A program made the position numbers and the translations under genes. The notes below the pieces were generated by a model. It made no database searches. It worked only from the letters and a program-made list of their open reading frames with translations, and was not told the DNA's origin. Positions 5,380 to 11,918 of a stretch of 14,437 nt of DNA are shown piece by piece. The DNA lies in assembly GCF_946885855.1 (NCBI RefSeq), contig NZ_CAMPHH010000059.1, positions 1-14,437 of the forward strand, given 5' to 3'. Within the stretch, counting starts at the first letter, position 1; the number at the start of each line of letters is the position of its first letter. This DNA is from an uncultured Actinotalea sp. (GTDB taxonomy: Bacteria; Actinomycetota; Actinomycetes; Actinomycetales; Cellulomonadaceae).

Positions 5380-7527
5380 TCACCCCTGGCGCGGGAGGAC
5401 CACCCCGTCGGTGAACATGACGCCGTCCGCGAAGCGGGCCTCGACCCGCCCACCCCCGAACTGCTCCGCGTGCAGCCGCGCGTACAGGCCGCCGTGCGCG
5501 ACCAGCTCGTCGTGCGTGCCGCGCTCCACGACCTGTCCGTCGTCGACGACGAGGATGACGTCGGCGTGCCGGATCGTCGACAGGCGATGGGCGATCGCGA
5601 TCGTCGTGCGCCCGGCCATGACCGTGCGCAGCGCGTCCTGCACGAGCCGCTCGGACGCGGTGTCGAGCGCGGACGTCGCCTCGTCCAGCACGAGGACCCG
5701 CGGGTCCTTGAGCAGCACGCGGGCGATCGCGAGGCGCTGCTTCTCGCCGCCGGAGAGCCGGTAGCCGCGCTCGCCCACGGTCGTCGCGTAGCCGTCGGGG
5801 AACGCCATGACGCGGTCGTGGATGTTCGCGGCGCGCGCGGCCCGCTCCAGGGCGGCGTCGTCGGCGTCGGGCCGGGCGTAGCGCAGGTTGTCCGCGATGC
5901 TCGCGTGGAACAGGTACGGGTCCTGGGTGACCACGCCGACGACGTCGGCGAGCGAGCCGAGCGTGACGTCGCGGACGTCGTTCCCGTCGAGCCGGACGAC
6001 CCCCCGGTCGACGTCATAGAGCCGCGGGACGAGGTGGGTCAGGGTCGTCTTGCCCGCGCCCGAGGGCCCCACGAGGGCGGCGACCTGGCCGGGCTCGATG
6101 ACGAACGAGACCCCTCGGACGACCCAGGGCCCGCGGGCAGGCCGACCGGGAGGCGCCGCGGGCGACCGCAGCCCGTCCACGCCGGCCGCCCGTGAGCCGC
6201 CGTCTGCCGCGCCCCCACGCGGCGTGTCCGGGGCAGGGGAGGGACGGCCGCCGAACGACCCCGGCGCGACGCCGTGGACCATGAGGGCGCCGCGGCCACC
6301 CATCCCACCGCCCGTCCCGTACCCACCCCGCAGCGGCGCGGGGTCCGGCGTCGTCAGCCGCGGGGGAGCGGGGTAGGCGAACCAGACGTCCTCGAGCTCG
6401 ACCCGGCCGCGGACCTCCTCCGGCCGCAGCACCGCGGCGTCGGGTCGGTCCTGGATGGCCGGGACGAGGTCGAGGTACTCGAAGATGCGCCGGAAGAGCG
6501 CGAGCGAGGTCTGGACCTCGAGCGCCACACGCATCAGGGCGATCACCGGCATGAGCAGCCGCGCCTGGAGCGTCGAGAACGCCACGAGCGTCCCGGCCGA
6601 GACCGGCGACCCCCCGGAGATCATGAACCCCGCGGCCAGGTAGACCAGGGCCGGGGTGACCGCGAGGAAGGCGGTGACGACCCCGAAGAAGCCCTGGCCG
6701 GCCATGGCGAGGCGGACCTGGAGGTCGACCTGGCGCTCGTTCTCCTCGCGGTAGCGCGCGACCTCGGCGTCGGCGCGGTTGAACACCTTCGACAGGAGCA
6801 CGCCGGAGACGCTCAGGGCCTCCTCCGTGATGCTGGTCATGTCCGAGAGCGACTCCTGCGCCCGGCGCGCCAGGACCTGCCGTCGCGCGCCCACGCGGCG
6901 CTGGAGGACCACGAACACCGGCAGCAGGGCCACCGCGACGAGCGTGAGCTGCCAGGACAGCAGGAGCATGGCCACGAGGGACGCGATGACGGTGACGGCG
7001 TTGGAGAGGATGCCCGCGGCCGTGGTCGTGAGCACGGAGCGGACGCCACCGACGTCGTTGGCCAGCCGCGACTGGATCGAGCCGGTGCGCGTGGCCGTGA
7101 AGAAGGCGAGCTCCATCCGCTCGAGGTGCTCGAACAACCGGCCGCGCAGGTCTGCCATCGCCCGGTTCCCGATGGTCGTGGTGAGCCAGGTCTGCAGCAC
7201 GCCGACGGCGGCCCCGAGCAGGGGCGCGAGGACCATGGCCCCGACCAGCACGCCGAGCAGCCGGAGGTCGACGCCGGAGCCGTCGACCGGGAACAGCGCC
7301 CGGTCGAAGACCGCCTGGGTGAGGAACGGGACGGCGATGCCGAGGGCGGCGCCGACGACGATCGTCACGGCCACGAGCAGGAGCCGTCCGCGGTGGGGCG
7401 CGAGCAGGGCGCCGATGCGCCGCAGGAGCTCCCGGTCCGACGCCGCGGGTCGCGCGTCGTCGGGACCCGGGGGCGCCCCGGCGGTGGGCTCGGGGTCCGC
7501 GGGGGCACGACTCGCGGGCGTGGTCAT
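5380..7527 (-). CDS. MsbA/LmrA-like ABC exporter (fused membrane and ATPase domains)
   Basis: A 715-aa half-transporter, expected to dimerise and export lipids or hydrophobic drugs from the cell; substrate unknown. Seen: an acidic/proline-rich N-terminal tail (about 1-30), six membrane helices of a type-1 exporter domain (about 45-340), then an ATPase with A-loop Tyr about 385 (VWFAYPAP), Walker A GPSGAGKTT (K493), Q-loop Q535 in VVTQDPYLF, signature LSGGE (591-595), Walker B LVLDEATSALD with catalytic Glu 616, and H-loop His 647. All catalytic residues are present. Odd: about 80 Gly/Pro/Ala-rich residues (about 387-466) are inserted between A-loop and Walker A. The ATG at 7527 is chosen over GTG 7533 because GAGGAG at 7533-7538 is 5 nt from the ATG but overlaps the GTG. 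It lies 138 bp downstream of the MFS gene on the same strand; no separate promoter is evident. Confidence 0.93.
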   Translation of the reverse strand: MTTPASRAPADPEPTAGAPPGPDDARPAASDRELLRRIGALLAPHRGRLLLVAVTIVVGAALGIAVPFLTQAVFDRALFPVDGSGVDLRLLGVLVGAMVLAPLLGAAVGVLQTWLTTTIGNRAMADLRGRLFEHLERMELAFFTATRTGSIQSRLANDVGGVRSVLTTTAAGILSNAVTVIASLVAMLLLSWQLTLVAVALLPVFVVLQRRVGARRQVLARRAQESLSDMTSITEEALSVSGVLLSKVFNRADAEVARYREENERQVDLQVRLAMAGQGFFGVVTAFLAVTPALVYLAAGFMISGGSPVSAGTLVAFSTLQARLLMPVIALMRVALEVQTSLALFRRIFEYLDLVPAIQDRPDAAVLRPEEVRGRVELEDVWFAYPAPPRLTTPDPAPLRGGYGTGGGMGGRGALMVHGVAPGSFGGRPSPAPDTPRGGAADGGSRAAGVDGLRSPAAPPGRPARGPWVVRGVSFVIEPGQVAALVGPSGAGKTTLTHLVPRLYDVDRGVVRLDGNDVRDVTLGSLADVVGVVTQDPYLFHASIADNLRYARPDADDAALERAARAANIHDRVMAFPDGYATTVGERGYRLSGGEKQRLAIARVLLKDPRVLVLDEATSALDTASERLVQDALRTVMAGRTTIAIAHRLSTIRHADVILVVDDGQVVERGTHDELVAHGGLYARLHAEQFGGGRVEARFADGVMFTDGVVLPRQG

Positions 7528-7532
7528 CCGCA

Positions 7533-7538
7533 CTCCTC
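7533..7538 (-). promoter_or_regulatory. Ribosome binding site fixing the ABC exporter start
   Basis: GAGGAG on the minus strand lies 5 nt before the ATG at 7527. An in-frame GTG at 7533 lies inside or against it and so cannot use it. This decides the start in favour of the 715-aa form. Confidence 0.75.
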
Positions 7539-7602
7539 GGTCAGGGACAGGCGCGACCAGCGTGCCGCAGCCGACGCCCCGTCGCCGCCGCGTCCGCTCA
7601 GG

Positions 7603-7647
7603 GCGTGACGATCGAGGGCCTGACGATCGCGGCGTGACGGCTCGGGG
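7603..7647. repeat. Short imperfect tandem repeat (about 15-bp unit, three copies)
   Basis: GCGTGACGATCGAGG (7603-7617) is followed directly by GCCTGACGATCGCGG (7618-7632; 13/15 identical), then by a more diverged copy GTGACGGCTCGGGG (7634-7647). It lies in the 138-bp gap between the MFS stop and the ABC exporter start. Two copies contain the palindrome CGATCG. No function is evident; a spacer or the relic of a small duplication is possible. Confidence 0.5.
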
Positions 7648-7665
7648 CGTGCCGGGCGACGCCGG

Positions 7666-8940
7666 TCACGGCGTGGGGTGCAGCGCGTCGTAGCGCCGGA
7701 ACCCGGGCTGCAGCAGCGTGAACAACGCGACGCCGACCGCGCACGCGACCCCGCCGATGATCGCCGCCCGCGCCTCGTCCGTGAGCTCCGCGAGCGTCCC
7801 GAGGACGAGGTCGCCCAGCCGAGGGCCACCGGCGACGACGACGATGAAGATGCCCTGGAGCCGGCCGCGCAGCGCGTCGGGCGTCGCCGCCTGGAGGATC
7901 GTCTGGCGGAAGATCGAGCTGATCGTGTCCGCGGTGCCGGCCAGCACCATGCACGCCGCGGCGGGCCACAGCGCCGACGACGCGCCGCCGTCGGGCCCCG
8001 GGCCGGGGGAGAGCGCCACGACGACACCGAAGGCCACCACCGCCAGGCCCCAGCCCACCACGGCGACGACGACGGCGAGCCCCTGCCGCCGGACCCGGCC
8101 GAGCGGACCGGACAGGATGCCGGCGACGATGGAGCCGACGGCGATCCCGGCGGTGAGGACGCCGACCGTCGTGGCCCCACCGCCCACGAGCACGGCACCG
8201 ATCGCGGGGAACAGCACGCGCGGCATCGCCAGCACCATGGCGGCCAGGTCGACGACGAAGGTCCCACGCACCGTGGGGCGGTCCTTGAGGAACCGCAGCC
8301 CCTCCAGGACCGAGCGGAGACCGGCGCGGCGGACCTCGCCCTCCGGCGGCAGCGGCGGGAGCGCGCGCAGGCTGGCCAGCGCGACGGTCAGGAGGACGAC
8401 CTCGACGACGTACGCCCAGCCGTAGCCCGCCCAGCCGACCAGCACGCCGGCCAGCAGCGGGCCGATCGTCATCGCCACGCCGAAGGACAGGCTCGACAGG
8501 GCGTTGGCGGCGGGGAGGAGGTGCAGACCGACCAGCCGGGGCACGACCGCGGTGCGCGCGGGGGAGTTGATGGCGAACAGGCCGTTCTGCACGGCGACGA
8601 GCGCGTAGAGGATCCGGACGTCCTGCAGGTCGGCGAAGGCCTGCGCGGTCAGGGCGACCGCGACGAGGGTCAGCCCGGCGGCGGTGAGGAGGATGACCTT
8701 GCGGCGGTCGTGGGCGTCGACGACGGCGCCGCCGTACAGCCCGAGCAGCACCAGCGGGACGAGCCCGAAGAGACCGACCAGCCCGACGCTCGCCGTGGAC
8801 CCGGTGACGTCGTAGACCTGCAGCCCGACGACGACCGTGGTGAGCGCCGTGCCGATCCCGGACAAGGAGGTGCCCAGCCACATCCGCCGGTACGGGACGC
8901 TCACCCGCAACGGGGTGAGGTCCATGAGCAGCGCCGGCAC
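7666..8940 (-). CDS. MFS exporter (MFS_3 / EntS-like group)
   Basis: A 424-aa major facilitator superfamily protein of the drug/siderophore exporter type, a proton-coupled antiporter in the cytoplasmic membrane. Seen: about 12 hydrophobic segments; an N-terminal PLRVSVPYRRMWLGTSLSGIGTALTTVVVGLQVYDVTG-like opening typical of MFS_3; the loop 2-3 motif-A-like GGAVVDAHDRRKV (about 70-82); and a central basic cytoplasmic loop (PEGEVRRAGLRSVLEGLRFLKDRP) with the family-typical EGLRFL. The C-terminal half carries RQTILQAATPDALRGRLQGIF, also characteristic of the group. The GTG at 8940 is chosen because a -10-like CACAAT lies 6 nt upstream (leaderless layout); ATG 8925 is the alternative and would remove five residues. 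It is divergent from the UvrA-like gene and followed by the ABC exporter gene. The substrate is unknown; the neighbours suggest toxic-compound export (inference). Confidence 0.9.
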   Translation of the reverse strand: MPALLMDLTPLRVSVPYRRMWLGTSLSGIGTALTTVVVGLQVYDVTGSTASVGLVGLFGLVPLVLLGLYGGAVVDAHDRRKVILLTAAGLTLVAVALTAQAFADLQDVRILYALVAVQNGLFAINSPARTAVVPRLVGLHLLPAANALSSLSFGVAMTIGPLLAGVLVGWAGYGWAYVVEVVLLTVALASLRALPPLPPEGEVRRAGLRSVLEGLRFLKDRPTVRGTFVVDLAAMVLAMPRVLFPAIGAVLVGGGATTVGVLTAGIAVGSIVAGILSGPLGRVRRQGLAVVVAVVGWGLAVVAFGVVVALSPGPGPDGGASSALWPAAACMVLAGTADTISSIFRQTILQAATPDALRGRLQGIFIVVVAGGPRLGDLVLGTLAELTDEARAAIIGGVACAVGVALFTLLQPGFRRYDALHPTP

Positions 8941-8946
8941 CGCACC

Positions 8947-8974
8947 ATTGTGGGGCCGCGGGACCGGTGGTCAG
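8947..8974 (-). promoter_or_regulatory. Promoter of the MFS gene, leaderless layout
   Basis: On the minus strand CTGACC (8974-8969) and CACAAT (8952-8947; 4/6 to TATAAT) are 16 nt apart, and the GTG start follows the -10 by 6 nt. No ribosome binding site precedes the GTG. The match is fair rather than strong, but this is the only A/T-containing stretch of the divergent intergenic region. Confidence 0.4.
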
Positions 8975-9001
8975 GACGGCGGCGCCCCCGCCACGGCACT
9001 C

Positions 9002-9015
9002 GGCGCCGCGGCGCC
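9002..9015. promoter_or_regulatory. 14-bp perfect palindrome in the divergent MFS/UvrA-like intergenic region
   Basis: GGCGCCGCGGCGCC is a perfect palindrome about 50 bp upstream of the UvrA-like start and about 60 bp upstream of the MFS start. It sits where an operator shared by both divergent genes would be expected. No regulator gene lies nearby, and all-GC palindromes arise easily at this base composition. Confidence 0.2.
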
Positions 9016-9063
9016 GCCCGAGGCGGTGGACGGCACCGGGCGTCACTCGCGAGGATGGCCACC

Positions 9064-11427
<2,364 letters not shown>

Positions 11428-11447
11428 CGGATCCGCAAGCCGGGCCG

Positions 11448-11459
11448 CGCACCGGTGCG
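11448..11459. repeat. 12-bp perfect palindrome after the UvrA-like gene
   Basis: CGCACCGGTGCG lies 20 nt past the UvrA-like stop. As a hairpin it would have only a 4-bp stem around CCGG, so it is a weak terminator at best; it could be a protein-binding site near dif. The assignment is open. Confidence 0.25.
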
Positions 11460-11536
11460 ATCAGGAGGGGGTGAAGAGCAGGGGGTCCCGGCCAGGTGCC
11501 GACGGGCCTCCCGATGGCGGTCCACCCACGCTCCGC

Positions 11537-11564
11537 TTCGCCGATAAGTGACATTATGTCAATC
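11537..11564 (+). other. dif: dif chromosome dimer resolution site (XerC/XerD)
   Basis: A 28-bp site with the canonical 11-6-11 layout. The XerC arm is TTCGCCGATAA (11537-11547), the central region GTGACA (11548-11553) and the XerD arm TTATGTCAATC (11554-11564). In E. coli dif the arms are GGTGCGCATAA and TTATGTTAAAT; the inner ATAA...TTATGT core is shared. The actinobacterial consensus, as I recall it, has arms TTSRCCGATAA and TTATGTCAAGT: the XerC arm here fits fully and the XerD arm fits 9 of 11. The site lies in a convergent, non-coding 197-bp gap, as expected for dif. XerC/XerD recombine two copies here after replication, activated by FtsK at the division septum. Its presence places the window at the replication terminus. 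It is also an A/T-rich island in DNA otherwise about 75% GC. Confidence 0.9.
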
Positions 11565-11580
11565 CAGCCGAGGAAGAGGA

Positions 11581-11595
11581 CGGAGGTCTCCTCCG
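11581..11595. terminator. Small hairpin next to dif
   Basis: CGGAGG (11581-11586), loop TCT, CCTCCG (11590-11595): a 6-bp perfect stem between the GNAT terminator hairpin and dif. On the minus strand it is followed by a pyrimidine-rich run (TCCTCTTCCTC). It may be a second, back-up terminator protecting dif from minus-strand transcription; this is inference. Confidence 0.35.
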
Positions 11596-11603
11596 GGACG
11601 ACC

Positions 11604-11632
11604 ACGCCTGGGATGTCGCATCGCTCAGGCGT
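11604..11632 (-). terminator. Hairpin terminator at the end of the pyc-GNAT transcript
   Basis: ACGCCTG (11604-11610) pairs with CAGGCGT (11626-11632), and inside it GATG (11612-11615) pairs with CATC (11619-11622) around a TCG loop. The stem overlaps the GNAT stop codon at 11625-11627. No T-run is present. Position and nested pairing make it a good rho-independent-like terminator for minus-strand transcription before it reaches dif. Confidence 0.55.
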
Positions 11633-11915
11633 CCGTCTGCGCAGCTGCCGGCCCGGCCACCGTCCTCGCCCACTGCTCCTCGGCGCACGTGGGGTCACGC
11701 GGCAGCGGCGTCGTCGTCCCGGTCGGCGCGAACCCGGCCGCTCGGTAGGCGGCCGCGGCCGCGTGGTTCCCCGCGAGGACCCACAGCGTGAGCCGAGCGG
11801 CGCCGTCGGCCACCGCCCAACGCTCGGCCGCGGCGAGCAGCGCCCGCCCGACGCCGCGGCGGCGTGCGGCGACCCGCGCCCACCCGTCCTCGTCGACCTG
11901 CTCGACGGTCACCAC
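11625..11915 (-). CDS. Very short GNAT acetyltransferase, probably internally deleted remnant
   Basis: A 96-aa open frame starting 3 nt after the pyc stop and in the same frame. Seen: acetyl-CoA-binding motif A RRRGVGRALLAAAERWA (about 18-34, with R/QxxGxG), then LTLWVLAGNHAAAAAYRAAGFAPTG (motif B) and a normal GNAT tail (TPLPRDPTCAEEQ). GNAT proteins are usually 140-180 aa. The first 15 residues (VTVEQVDEDGWARV) look like a genuine GNAT N-terminus but join directly to motif A, so the helix-1 to strand-4 region of about 60-80 residues that forms much of the substrate site appears missing. The frame is open and codon use is normal for the genome, so it is either a recent in-frame deletion or a minimal protein. 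It is probably co-transcribed with pyc. GTG 11915 or the adjacent GTG 11912 may be the start; no clear ribosome binding site exists, suggesting coupled re-initiation. Enzymatic activity is doubtful. Confidence 0.65.
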   Translation of the reverse strand: MVTVEQVDEDGWARVAARRRGVGRALLAAAERWAVADGAARLTLWVLAGNHAAAAAYRAAGFAPTGTTTPLPRDPTCAEEQWARTVAGPAAAQTDA

Positions 11916-11918
11916 CGG

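Noticed and set aside
5057..5383. A minus-strand 108-codon frame whose GTG overlaps the ABC exporter stop by GTGA.
   Set aside because: Arg/Pro/Gly-rich with no recognisable motif, it runs through the rbpA promoter and into the rbpA leader. The 4-bp overlap alone is weak evidence in high-GC DNA.
4651..6195. A 514-codon plus-strand frame opposite rbpA and the ABC exporter.
   Set aside because: It is antisense to two well-identified genes, has a low-complexity Arg/Ala/Gly composition and no domain. It is a typical high-GC shadow frame.
6..6238. GGGNAGGG octamers (KOPS-like FtsK-orienting motifs) on the plus strand at 6-13, 3070-3077 and 6231-6238, all pointing toward dif.
   Set aside because: At the window's base composition several such octamers per strand are expected by chance, and KOPS identity in this lineage is uncertain. 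A whole-genome strand-bias count is needed before claiming polarity.
7678..9063. A long plus-strand open frame running upstream of the UvrA-like gene, which would make a 1249-residue protein.
   Set aside because: The extra 462 residues are the antisense shadow of the MFS gene (rich in Arg, Asp, Gly, His). The UvrA homology begins just after ATG 9064, which has a usable ribosome binding site.
11471..11551. A 26-codon plus-strand frame from GTG 11471 with AGGAGG just upstream, ending inside dif.
   Set aside because: The AGGAGG is only 2 nt from the GTG, too close to serve it, and the peptide has no recognisable features. The end inside dif is explained by dif's own sequence.
11554..11559. Reading the TGACAT-T-ATGTCA inverted repeat (11549-11561) as a transcription-factor operator.
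   Set aside because: The symmetry is accounted for by the dif core. No promoter or regulator lies in the convergent gap, and the 11-6-11 arm structure fits XerC/XerD better.
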